A stretch of DNA of 64,000 nucleotides from Glossina fuscipes (taxonomy: Eukaryota > Arthropoda > Insecta > Diptera > Glossinidae). The notes beneath the pieces were generated by a model, which had not been told where the DNA came from, ran no database searches, and worked only from the letters and a program-made list of their open reading frames with translations. This document shows positions 13,400-23,266 of the stretch, piece by piece. Position numbers and translations under genes: made by a program. Location: positions 27,160,347 to 27,224,346 of the forward strand of contig NW_023998415.1 of the NCBI RefSeq assembly GCF_014805625.2, read 5' to 3'. Positions within the stretch are counted from its first letter, which is position 1. Each line of letters starts with the position of its first letter.

Positions 13400-13576
13400 C
13401 CGGCTGAGTGGCCGAGTAGGCAAGAGTCTCGACTAGCAACTCAATGGTCCGTGGATTCAAATTTCAAGTGCCGTAGAGTTTTTAATAAAAGCCGAAAGCC
13501 TTTGGATGCTAGTGCTTTAAGACTTTAGTCTTGGAATTTATTCTCTGACTAAATTTATAATAATAATAATAATAAA
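13400..13576 (+). mobile_element. tRNA-derived SINE, family 1, copy 2 (best A box)
   Basis: TGGCCGAGTAGG at 13409-13420 fits the pol III A-box consensus at every fixed position. The B-box-like GGATTCAAATTTC follows about 40 bases later. The stretch between them, CTCGACTAGCAACTC, resembles a serine tRNA anticodon arm. The body, with AATAAAAGCCGAAAGCC and TTTATTCTCTGACTAAATTT, ends in a (TAA)n tail at 13557-13576. Confidence 0.8.
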
Positions 13577-14474
13577 TGATTTCATTTAATCATGTAGAGA
13601 ACAAATCAAGTTTGTTGCTTAAGTCTTTCCCATTAAAAAAAAAGAAGGTGTTAGTGAAAGAGGCTTGTTACTTATGTCTTTAACCTTTACGCGCGTGCAG
13701 AGCCACATGGATATAAATCCTGTACTTGTGCAAATATTTTTGTACATTTCCTTTGAAAAAAAAAAAAAAAAAACTAAAAAGATTTAACACAAGTTCAATT
13801 ACATACAACATCTTGGTTAAGAAGGTTTTGTTTGGCCGCCATTTGGGCACATAAGAATTTTAATAGTTCATATCTTCGGTAGCCATCCGAAGAAAAAAAA
13901 TTATTATTGAAAAATATTTTCAAGTAGTCAAAAAAATGACTTTAAATATTGCACAAAATAATCTTATAAAAATCTGTTGTAAAAATGTCCCATCAAAGTC
14001 GTCGATTATTTATGGAATAATTAAAGAGTTTTGAAGAACGTGGCCATGAAATGATTTCATTGTTTGTTTTTTTAAGGGGAAACATCGCCAATCTAATGGG
14101 CTTAAAGTAGATGAAAGCATTATTGGTGGGCAAGGCAAACCATTAAATACTCTATACCGCTTCGACAAACACAGTTACATAATCATTTTCGTGATAACAC
14201 ATCAAAAATAGTGCTTTGTGTTGTATGTAAAGACATAATTTTCTTCAATATTCCCATCATTATGGATGCCCAAACCGTCAACTGATCTGATCCAAACCTA
14301 GCAAGCTCAATGCACTTGTTAAAGATTTTGTTATTTTTCAATTGTTTCCTTTATCCCACTCGCTAGGATGCGGCTATATCCCTATCTCTTTATCTGTCCT
14401 CACTCCATTCCGACCATCACCGTGTTATGCATATAACGGATATGTATCACTTGAGTAATTAATTGTTCATATTA

Positions 14475-14508
<34 letters not shown>

Positions 14509-14934
14509 ACAAATTAAATATTGCCGCAATATAAGTCGCCACGACTTACCTTTTATAGATCTGTGTAGCCGATATTTCCTACTATTAATTGCGCCTATTT
14601 TGCGACCGATTGTCATTATAAAATATCAAAATTTCGACATTTTTCCGATATGCTTAGGCTTAGTTTTTACGAGAAACCTTATATGCGATTAGATCCGAGA
14701 AATAGATGTTAATGATCCGTAAAATCCGCAATTCCGCAAGATTACTTTCTATATAAAATCGCTACTGATTGATCAATTTCGTAATGTAAAATATTGAGAC
14801 TTGGATCCTTTTGCCATATGAAGCTTCAGTTTTCAGTTAGGTAGGTTAGCTATATGAGAGGGGGATCTCAAAAAATTTGTATATAACGACTTTTTAAAAT
14901 AAGGCATTATATAGGGAGTGTTTATTTGGGCTAA
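13577..14934. other. Non-coding stretch with poly(A) tracts
   Basis: A-tracts lie near 13758 and 14476-14506. No gene is recognised. The stretch at 13990-14330 has short protein-like fragments in more than one frame but no open frame. Confidence 0.45.
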
Positions 14935-15180
14935 AAATTCGCCAGTGTATCAAATTTGATATAAATATACAAAAAGTTGTAAACTGTAGATTGAAGATAA
15001 GAATACGTGAACTGACAGGCAGATAGAGAAACTTGGATCGATTTAGAAAGCGACTGAGATCGTTTTCGATCAGGAGATGATTCTGAATCGATCGGTATAA
15101 TGAAAAGTGGGTCCATCTTAAATCCTTCTGGGATCCTACCTACATCCGCACAAATTTAATACACCCGGCACTGTAAGTGG
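14935..15180 (+). mobile_element. Old dispersed repeat resembling fly INE-type repeats
   Basis: The blocks TCGATCGGTATAATGAA, CCTTCTGGGATCCTACCTAC and CCGCACAAATTTAATACACC occur in the order typical of the 3' half of a repeat I remember from Drosophila genomes (a question-mark-free match cannot be claimed without a search). It has no ORF of its own. Confidence 0.4.
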
Positions 15181-16571
15181 TGCGAGCGCAGTTTTGACAT
15201 TTTTTTTTCGAACGGAACGAAGCTTAGTAGAACAATGAATGATGAGATTGAGAGAAAATGTTAAGAATATATTTAATTGCTAAGAAGTAAAATGTTCTTT
15301 TTTGAAAATATTGGCAAATGACTGCACCGGAGCCATTCTTGCGAACCCTCTTTAATTTGAGTGCTTCTTATGCTTATAGCTAAGAGATTTTCCAAATATT
15401 GAGTCATGTGTGATCGCTCAAGATTTGGGTGAAAAAATCCACCAAAAAAAAAAGAATCAATCTTTTGATGATAAGAAATGTATAAATCAACTTGTTGTCA
15501 ATCCTTTACGAAATAACGATAGAAGATATTGTTTTAAAGATACCATGAAAAATGTAGGAAGCCATTGCTTTGAATTGTTTGTGTTATATATAAGGAATCC
15601 ATTTTGCCTATGTCCCGTAACGGATTTTCCAAGAAAGAGATCGTTACGAAATCTGTATAATAATGAAGGGCAAATTTGATCGACGACTATTGTTGTTGGT
15701 CTTATATGACTTATGCGGTATCCTTACTCCTTGCTTTCCGATTGTGTTTAAGTGTTCTTCTATAGTTGACCAGGTAGACACTAGACGTCTCGATAATTCT
15801 TTACTAGAGATGTTAGAGCATCATTTCGAGAGTCAAGTGATCGCCCACTTCGCGGCCCTCGTTAGCAGCCGACCTATTAAATCAGTGTTTACACATGTTA
15901 ACCTCATGAGAATTGCAAATTTTGTTTGCTATTACCGATGCATTAAGTACCGCATAAAAATGACATACTGAATATTCTCGTAACATCGTTGGACGCCACC
16001 GTTCTATTACAAAGTTGTAAGAAAAAATTAATAAATTTTGCAACACATTTTCTATACAGACTGCTTTAAAAGCATAGGTGAAAATTCTTTGCAAACAATT
16101 CATTGCCTATGGGCACCCCACATATATATATGTATGTATGTATGTATCTAATATATTATTATTATTATTATTGTTTGAAATTGTGTGTAGGAAATAAGAA
16201 GCATTACCGATTAGAACAATCATCAATGGCAAATATATGAACAATTTATGTTTGATCTCTGCCGTTAGAAGTCAAATAATAAGATCAGTGCATCTCTATT
16301 TTTAATTAGTGTAGTCGTGAAAAGGCACTTTTTGAAAAATATCAAAGCTATGTCATAGGGAACAGGAAAGGTTTAGCTTAGGATTAGAATACATATACTT
16401 TGTAGCGTCTCTCAAGTTTCCTTTTGGCAGGTTACGTACATTATGGAAAAGAAACAAAATGAATTTACCCCCGCCTTACAGTGGCGGGTATAAAATAGGG
16501 AAACAATTTAAAATTTTTTTTTTTTTTTTTATCAGTTCTACTTATGTGTGTGAGTGAACAGACCATACTCA
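15181..16571. other. Non-coding stretch, two unconvincing ORFs
   Basis: Overlapping plus-strand ORFs of 89 and 102 codons (15410-15679, 15663-15971) have no recognisable family, no good start context and no splice partners. An ATT array lies at about 16152-16172. Confidence 0.45.
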
Positions 16572-16586
16572 CTGTTAAGCTTGACC
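16572..16586 (+). repeat. Left flanking direct repeat of the GC-rich island
   Basis: CTGTTAAGCTTGACC, matched by CTGTTAAGCTTAACC at 16886-16900 (14 of 15 bases). It looks like an aged target-site duplication. Confidence 0.6.
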
Positions 16587-16885
16587 GAATCGTCCCCGTA
16601 GTGTGGGTCCTCTACCTGACCGCTGGGACGGCCCGTAGGGGAGCCTCGTGGTGTCTGTGCATGCTCTCAAAATCGCGGGAACGTTAAATATTTGAGGTGT
16701 TAGATAGGCCTCGCCTCCGTTAGCGGGAAGGGCATGCCATACACATGCCCTTGATCGGGAACTGCAGGGAGCCTCCCTGCTCCCACCTGCGGGGCGTGAG
16801 TGACGCGTTCTCACTGCGGTTACCAGCGGGCACCGCAGTCTTAAGCCTTTACAGGCAGGCACCTGCGTAAAACGCCCTGAAACTT
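16587..16885. other. GC-rich cluster of perfect hairpins (candidate structured or mobile element)
   Basis: This roughly 300-base island is visibly GC-rich in an AT-rich setting. It contains consecutive inverted repeats: 16728-16736 with 16744-16752 (AAGGGCATG, 9-bp perfect stem, 7-base loop); 16764-16771 with 16773-16780 (GCAGGGAG), extended outward by GGGA/TCCC; 16813-16820 with 16832-16839 (ACTGCGGT, 8-bp stem, 11-base loop); and 16849-16859 with 16862-16870 (TTAC..GCAGG). It is bracketed by near-identical 15-mers at 16572-16586 and 16886-16900. A 95-codon minus-strand ORF crosses it but looks like GC-driven noise. Its identity is unknown. Confidence 0.6.
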
Positions 16886-16900
16886 CTGTTAAGCTTAACC
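16886..16900 (+). repeat. Right flanking direct repeat of the GC-rich island
   Basis: CTGTTAAGCTTAACC, partner of 16572-16586. Its inner 12 bases GTTAAGCTTAAC are palindromic. Confidence 0.6.
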
Positions 16901-19171
16901 TTTATATCCATAATAAATAGGCCAAGTTTCGACCATTTTTCTATTAGTTGCCCACTCAAGTGCGACATTTTCTTTTACTAGAAGATTGACGAATAGACTG
17001 ACAGAGATCAAACAAATTCAGATAAAGCAATTGTCTTTTCTTTTTTTTTTTTTCAATTTTTCGTTTTTACAAAATCAAATTTACAAAATTTTATGGAATA
17101 TGTGAAATATGCTTGTGACCGTTACGAATGGTATAGGAAAACAAGTATACGCTTGCATGTTTAGCAATGCATGTAAAGAGTTGCAAGCAAGAGAAAAAGA
17201 AAATTTACGAAAATAAAAGAATTACTTATACTTTCCCTATCAGAAGGTGTTTTTGAATGGTGGGGAGCTGTAGTCATTAAAAAACTCATAAAATTATGAA
17301 CGAAAGATGTAAAAGCCGTAAAAGTAAAACAAAAACAAGTGTGAATATAAGTTTTCATAGGCGTCTCCAATTAAAAATTAAAAAAAAAAACAACAAAAAA
17401 CAAAAAAAACAAATAGAAATAAAATAAAAAAAAAAAAAAAAAAAAAAAATGAAAATTGAATATACACCGTGCGCGCCATCATACGTTTGTTATAACTTTT
17501 ATTAGTTAGGCTATGCCAGTAAACATGTGTATGGTGTGTAAAGTAAAGGTGAAACTAGAGCAACATTAAACTAATTGTAGGTTTTACATAATTCCCAAGC
17601 TTATCACTCGTTCACCCAGTTGTACATATGCATCTACATATGCATGCATAGACTCGCGCGTATGTAGTTGACAAAACATAACACTGTTTGTTCGCTTTGG
17701 CGTCATTAAATTTCTAGGTAATGTGAATTTTCATTTCTTTCAATATAGACCGGTCTTCAACAGTGATAAAACAATAATTGCTGAGTCTCATAGTAAAAAC
17801 ATTATTTGAAAGTTGTATTTAAAAACTTGCAATACCGCATTCATAGTTTCAAACATGATAGTTTTTTTTTTTTAATATTTTTTTTTTTTTTTTTTTTATT
17901 TTTTTTTAAATTTTAAATAGGCTATTTTATTTTATTTTATTTTTTTTTTTTTTTTTTTTTTTTTTTTATTTTTGTTAAACTAAAATACTGCATAAGGGTT
18001 AGAAGTTAGCTAAAAGCATTGTCAACATTTTGAAACATTTCAATTAAGATATAAACTCTTGAAAATGGTGACACGTACCGTATTTGGATATGTATATATT
18101 TTTTGAAAAAAAAAAAAGAAGCAATTAATGATTATTTCAGTTTCACTTTCACAGACCGCAAAACATGCATTGCTCTAGCAAAGTAGATAAGTATCCGCCT
18201 GTTCATTGGGATTTTGTCATAAGAAGAAGAAGAAGAAGTAAAAGATGTACTGGTGTACTTTATAAAAAATCTTGTTATTTTTTATACGAACTATTTTTGC
18301 CAGGCTGATGCATGCAATCTACGAAGCGACTCTATTTCATTTACATGACATGAGAACAGGGAGGCGTTCTTCTTATTAGTTATTTGAGTTGAGATTAATA
18401 AAATAGCAATTGAAAGCAAAAAATATGTAATGCACTAAAATACCCATAGTTATCGTATAAAACATATCGTATATAACATAACCATAATTAGATGCCGTAT
18501 TTTTCTGTGCCTATCCGTCCATTGAGTTTAGCACTGCAACCGCAAATGTCTTGTTTTCATGCAACAAAGATATTTTCAAATTTTTTTGCTCACCAATCTC
18601 ATCAAAAATCAACAAACAGCAAACAGCCAAAAAGATAGGCAAAGATAATCATTATCATGAATTTATCTATATATAGACGTCGAAGCCCTGCATGCAGTTT
18701 ATAAAAGTAAGTAAAGTAAAAAGTACGTCGTAGCCCCCCCCTAGATTATGGTTTAACAAGAAGTAAAATATATTAAAATTGCTCTTCTTATTATCATAAC
18801 GCATCGCTAATAGTTGTAATAATAAAATGTCTATATTGACAAGTAAGGGCTAATATTCAAGCCCTTTCAATGTGAAATTTCCAGATTGACTTGCTGTACC
18901 TTTTGTAATGCAAAGGAGTGGTACTTAACGCAGAATTAGTATTTAATGTCCGCAATGTGATCAGTAAAAAAAACGCTTTGATATCCGAAAAGGCTCCGAA
19001 ATGTAAGACAAACCGTTGATAAGATTAATTATAGTTGCTATGGCCCTCTCCTTATTGCCAAGATATATGCGCCAGCAAAAAAAAATTTCTCTCAACTTGG
19101 AATTATATAATGTTTGATGTCATATTTAGTTTTCGGGAAATTTTTTTTCCCTTTTGTCTTGTTTATGAGTA
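16901..19171. other. Non-coding stretch with long poly(T)/poly(A) tracts
   Basis: Homopolymer-rich (T-tracts near 17040, 17880 and 17941-17967; A-tract near 17430-17449) with a (GAA)n patch at 18223-18240. No gene is recognised. Confidence 0.5.
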
Positions 19172-19177
19172 TTTATT
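19172..19177 (-). terminator. Poly(A) signal of the lin-52-like gene
   Basis: AATAAA on the minus strand, about 20 bases past the stop codon. Confidence 0.5.
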
Positions 19178-19194
19178 ACAAAATGTAAAGATTC

Positions 19195-19512
19195 TTACAA
19201 TTTTTTCTTTTTATTATTGAATATGGCTAAATGCTTGGCGCGCGCAAATTCTTTGGCTTCTTGAATACCCAATTCGTAAGCCATCTCGTAGATCTCTTTG
19301 ATTTCCATAAGTAATGTGTTTGGAGGCAATTCGGCAAGTCTAGACATTTCCATCGTATCTTCTTGGGAAAGTTCACAAGACGATTCACATAGGAGTTTAG
19401 GTGACGGTTCACCATCAAGAGATAGAAAATCTTGTCCAAAATCTGACCCATCCTCAGCCTTACGTTTGCCCAACGGAGTGTTTAAAATATCACGTGGTCT
19501 ATTGCTCGCCAT
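19195..19512 (-). CDS. lin-52: LIN-52-like subunit of the dREAM/MuvB complex
   Basis: This is a complete intronless frame of 105 codons with a good start context (AAAG before ATG). The C-terminal third, LMEIKEIYEMAYELGIQ followed by EAKEFARAKHLAIF, lines up with the conserved LIN52 helix of the form LMEKV..L...AYQLGL.E..E..R.K.LNIL. Upstream, FLSLDGEPSPKLL resembles the short Ser/Glu motif around a phosphorylatable SP that lets LIN52 bind pocket proteins. In the known family LIN52 is a small nuclear subunit of MuvB/dREAM, which represses or activates cell-cycle genes together with RB-family proteins, E2F or Myb. The N-terminal 35 residues are unlike what I remember of other members. The gene stands alone in non-coding DNA, upstream of the plus-strand ZP gene, and has its own poly(A) signal. 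The low similarity leaves room for a different small helical protein. Confidence 0.65.
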   Translation of the reverse strand: MASNRPRDILNTPLGKRKAEDGSDFGQDFLSLDGEPSPKLLCESSCELSQEDTMEMSRLAELPPNTLLMEIKEIYEMAYELGIQEAKEFARAKHLAIFNNKKKKL

Positions 19513-20326
19513 CTTTACAAAAATGCCTTGTCGTCAATGTTAGTGTTGGTAAACGATTGTACAAAATTTCAAGTTTTTTTTTTCTTAACATTATTTTCGG
19601 TATTAACTATTCAGATTTTCAATGCCTGTTTAAGCCCTCGACACAAAATCATATATTGCTAACGACAGAGAGGTTATTTTTGATTATGATTTTTTTTGTT
19701 TTGAACATATTGAAGGCACACACTGGCCTTCAAAAAGTCTACGAAACATTAATTCGCTGTAAAATAATGCGAGAAGAAAGGTTTTTTTCAAAACAAGTAA
19801 TATCCGATATTGGTGTCCATCCTGAAATGTAACATGCAGAAATCGACCGACCGTCACGAGCGACCCTGTTCATGCTAGTTACGCATTTCGCTCATATTTT
19901 ATTCGCAAGCAAAGCGCATTACATCAACAAAATCCTTTACGCAATATTGTAGAAATAAAAATACAAATTGAAAATTCTTCCATATTTAGCATCTACGGCG
20001 TTCTTGAATTGAATGCACGTCACGAACGAAACATTTTCGTAGAAAATAATCATTTTAATTTTAGATAAATATATCAAATGAATATCAACTAAATAAATAT
20101 TAAAATATTAATAAGCCTTTTAAGTAATCGAAAATATAGTTTTGGATGGGAGAAAGGCGGAGTTAATAGAATTAATCTCTTATTAGATGCAAGGGTTTTT
20201 CATGTTGAACGTTTTTCCGAATTTATTTTAGTCTGATTTGTGCAAATTTCAGTGGCTTCGAGTATATTAAACAATTGTACAAGCAACCGCCCTAACAAAC
20301 TATTATTGTATTTATTTATATACATG

Positions 20327-20365
<39 letters not shown>
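19513..20365. other. Non-coding stretch upstream of the lin-52-like gene
   Basis: It would contain the promoter of the minus-strand gene, but no clear TATA box or initiator stands out. A TA array lies at about 20335-20365. Confidence 0.4.
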
Positions 20366-20368
<3 letters not shown>

Positions 20369-20640
20369 CATTTACTTAAGGGATGCCGCCTATTTGTGTA
20401 ACGCAATGACGCTCAGAAAGAAGTGAGGAAAAAGAAAGAAAGAAAGAAGCAGGGATGTGGTGACCACAGATTAGTGGATGTGTGCCTAACTGATAAGCGT
20501 TACGCCATCATTGGCTGGGTATATTCATTATAACTTCCATCAACGTGAACTCTACTGCACCTGATACCTGAACCCGCGAATACTGACTTGGTAGTCACGA
20601 TTCTTACGTAATCGCCGACTCAATCGGCTATTTTAGTCAG
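20366..20640 (-). mobile_element. tRNA-like SINE, family 2, copy 1
   Basis: On the minus strand the head reads TTGAGTCGGCGATTACGTAA, then GTGACTACCAAGTCAGTATT and CGCGGGTTCAGGTATCAGG (B-box-like). The body continues GTGCAGTAGAGTTCACGTTG, CTGTGGTCACCACATCCC and a (TTTC)n stretch followed by TTCCTCACTTC. The copy at 59048 shares these blocks in the same order. The tail runs into a TA microsatellite. Confidence 0.6.
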
Positions 20641-21728
20641 AACTTACGTCTATGCCTTGTAGACCGTGCGCTGTTATACGTCAAGTAATAATAGCAGTTA
20701 ACCGATTTTCGAGGAGCAAAAATTTAAAAAATTAAATTGCCGGCGCCGTTGACAGTTGGCAGACCATTTCACAGCAGCTAAAAAGTGATTAACATGAAAG
20801 GGTCACCAAAAAAAATGTGGTTTTGGTATCTTGCTTGTAAAGGAGTAGTATATAAGCAAAGTATTTGCGAGAAGCAAATTCAATTTAGCCAAGCGATTTG
20901 AATCCTAATATTCAAAGGCACGAGACCAGAAGAAGCATTGCAAACATAAATTTCTGTAAATAATTTGTAAATAGGGTTCCAAGGAATCATAGTTAAAACC
21001 TACGTTATAAACCTGAACATCATAAGTCAGCGTTGCGAACTTAATCTCAAAACGAATTTCAGACGTAAAAATGCGTGAAATAATGAGTGGAATTTTTCGT
21101 TACACTAATACAAAGCGCACTGTTTATAATGCATGGGAATACGCAGCTGCGGCCTCATATGCATAATAGTAAAACTTCATCATCGAATTATGATTGATAA
21201 CACCGCTCACGCAGAATCGGGCTGAGGTTGTCAAGCAATTTGCCTTCAAAAATTAATTGAACAGGGCTCACCTTAAGATATTTCTTTCAAATAAAGTAAG
21301 CGATCCGTTACGTTCTAAGGTCAGCTGTTTATGAAAAGATGATAAAAGACATAGAGATAAATATTCTCAATCGTCGAGAAGATGCGTATGATTGCTGCAC
21401 TATTTTATAAAGGATAAAATGTAAGAAAAGCGATTTCTTCTCAGATTGAATTTTTTACAGCCAATATTCAATTGTAAACGCATTTGCGGACGCATGGAAT
21501 ACAATCGAGAATTTTGTTTGTAAATTTATGCGAAAAATCCATGTGCTTACTTTCAGCTTCGACTTACATTATTTGAACCGTGAGAGAGACAAAATAGACT
21601 GATCCTAGGACGAATGCAGTTAAATAAATTCGGAAGTTAAAGTTGTCCATATATTCTCATCAGGCCTTACTACATACACATCAAATAGTTTAGTTAATAG
21701 AAACAAACGGTCATCACATACATACATA

Positions 21729-21778
<50 letters not shown>

Positions 21779-22511
21779 ATTTGTATAACTGTAATGTATC
21801 GACTATTTTTGCATTCAGTCTTCGTATAGCCGCAGCAGGGTATAGCTCGTATCAGTTTTTACATTAGTATTTACTTTAGATTTGAAGACATGGTTGTAAA
21901 CGCATCACGTCCATTTCCATCCTACGTATGTATTATAATAACATAGTTCCTGCATTCTATTTAAATATATGCAAACGAGATCATTTCAACAAACAACGGT
22001 AATCAAGGGTCGACTTATCCAGATCGACTCTGCATTTTACATCGATAAAGGGAGCTTAAGAGCTCCACGATGAACTCAAATGCTTTCCAGAATCAACTGC
22101 ATATTCAGTGCAAAAATAGTATCAATTGATTTCCAACATATTTCCAATTCATTTACCATTTATCCTATATCCCATTTATTCTAACGCAAGCTGGATTAAA
22201 TTTTGTCTTCAATTGTGGACGCATTCCGATGCATAACCATTAGCAGCTATTCTTAAATGGAAGATGAAAATCGTCCGAATGAAAAATCAGGATTACAAAT
22301 TTTCGAAAAGATCTTCATGGGATTTGAAAGTTATTGATGAAAGTATGGGCTTGTTTTTGTCTATCAACAGATCACACCGATTTTTCAACTCCGTAGTCTT
22401 AATTGATCAAGAAATGTTTTTTGACAAATTTCAGCATTCAGCCCAATCGAGAAGTGTTATGACTTTATTGACTGAACACTCACCACAGCTAGGACGAAAG
22501 TAAACTTTACC
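20641..22511. other. Non-coding stretch with (CA)n
   Basis: A CA array lies at about 21733-21773. A 79-codon plus-strand ORF at 22264-22503 has no recognisable family. No gene is supported. Confidence 0.45.
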
Positions 22512-22562
22512 GTCCTGGGATTTGAATCCGCGAACACTAACTTACTAGTAATGATTCATACA
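22512..22562 (-). mobile_element. SINE family 2 fragment (head region)
   Basis: The minus strand reads TGAATCATTACTAGTAAGTT, then AGTGTTCGCGGATTCAAATC. This matches the anticodon-arm to B-box part of the copies at 20366 and 59048. The body is missing. Confidence 0.5.
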
Positions 22563-22596
22563 TTTTTATCGGTATTAAGGGCGAGCATATTATATT

Positions 22597-22598
<2 letters not shown>

Positions 22599-22634
<36 letters not shown>
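22599..22634. repeat. (TG)n microsatellite
   Basis: A clean dinucleotide array of about 18 units. Confidence 0.95.
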
Positions 22635-22638
<4 letters not shown>

Positions 22639-22734
22639 CTACGTAGAGTGTCGAGCTCCTTTCCAGGGGCTTCGAAAATAAAAATTATACCTTCGTTCAG
22701 TGATTCCGTTGCCGGGAATTTCCGACCTAATGTC

Positions 22735-22962
22735 TTACCTGTTGCTTTCTCTCGCGCTCTTCTCACATATAACATATGCCCTTGGAACGAATTTATGTTT
22801 ATTTAAAAGTATTTCCATAACAAAATTTATTAGTATAGCTTCGCCAAGTTGATCTTTGAGTAGATATGAGTCTGAAAGCGATTCGAAAGTTTGCAGTGGT
22901 TTTGCCAAGAAAGAAAAAGCTTGAGATGTATTTTTTGGATTTCTTATCCTTTTTTCACTCAT
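22735..22962 (-). CDS. Possible small coding exon of unknown function
   Basis: The frame starts at ATG with the context GAAATGAG and runs 75 codons. The product has amphipathic helical character (FSFLAKPLQTFESLSDSYLL, then DQLGEAILINFVMEILLNK). The frame closes at TAA, which sits inside a strong splice-donor sequence CAACAG|GTAAGAC. It may therefore be a first coding exon that continues elsewhere. No convincing downstream exon was found, because the next bases run into a TG microsatellite and a SINE fragment. I do not recognise the family, and chance remains a serious alternative. Confidence 0.25.
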   Translation of the reverse strand: MSEKRIRNPKNTSQAFSFLAKPLQTFESLSDSYLLKDQLGEAILINFVMEILLNKHKFVPRAYVICEKSARESNR

Positions 22963-23152
22963 TTCACGGGTTATTCTTTGTTAAATAAACCGCCCATTTT
23001 TAGGCTGCTACAATTCTGTTAACCCTTCATCGATAACTTCCACGTACATTTTTTTCGCATTATATGCCGAGTTTGCGCCAAAACTAAGTCAGTCAAAAGC
23101 GTCCGAACATGTTGCGAACAAAAATATATATATATATATTTTTTTTTAATAT

Positions 23153-23199
<47 letters not shown>

Positions 23200-23230
23200 G
23201 ACTCTTCCCTCTTCTCGCTAAATATAGTAG

Positions 23231-23266
<36 letters not shown>

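Noticed and set aside
15410..15971. Two overlapping plus-strand ORFs of 89 and 102 codons
   Set aside because: No recognisable family, no splice or poly(A) support, and the two frames overlap.
16575..16862. 95-codon minus-strand ORF rich in Arg and Pro
   Set aside because: It covers the GC-rich hairpin island. Its composition follows base content and hairpins, not a protein family.
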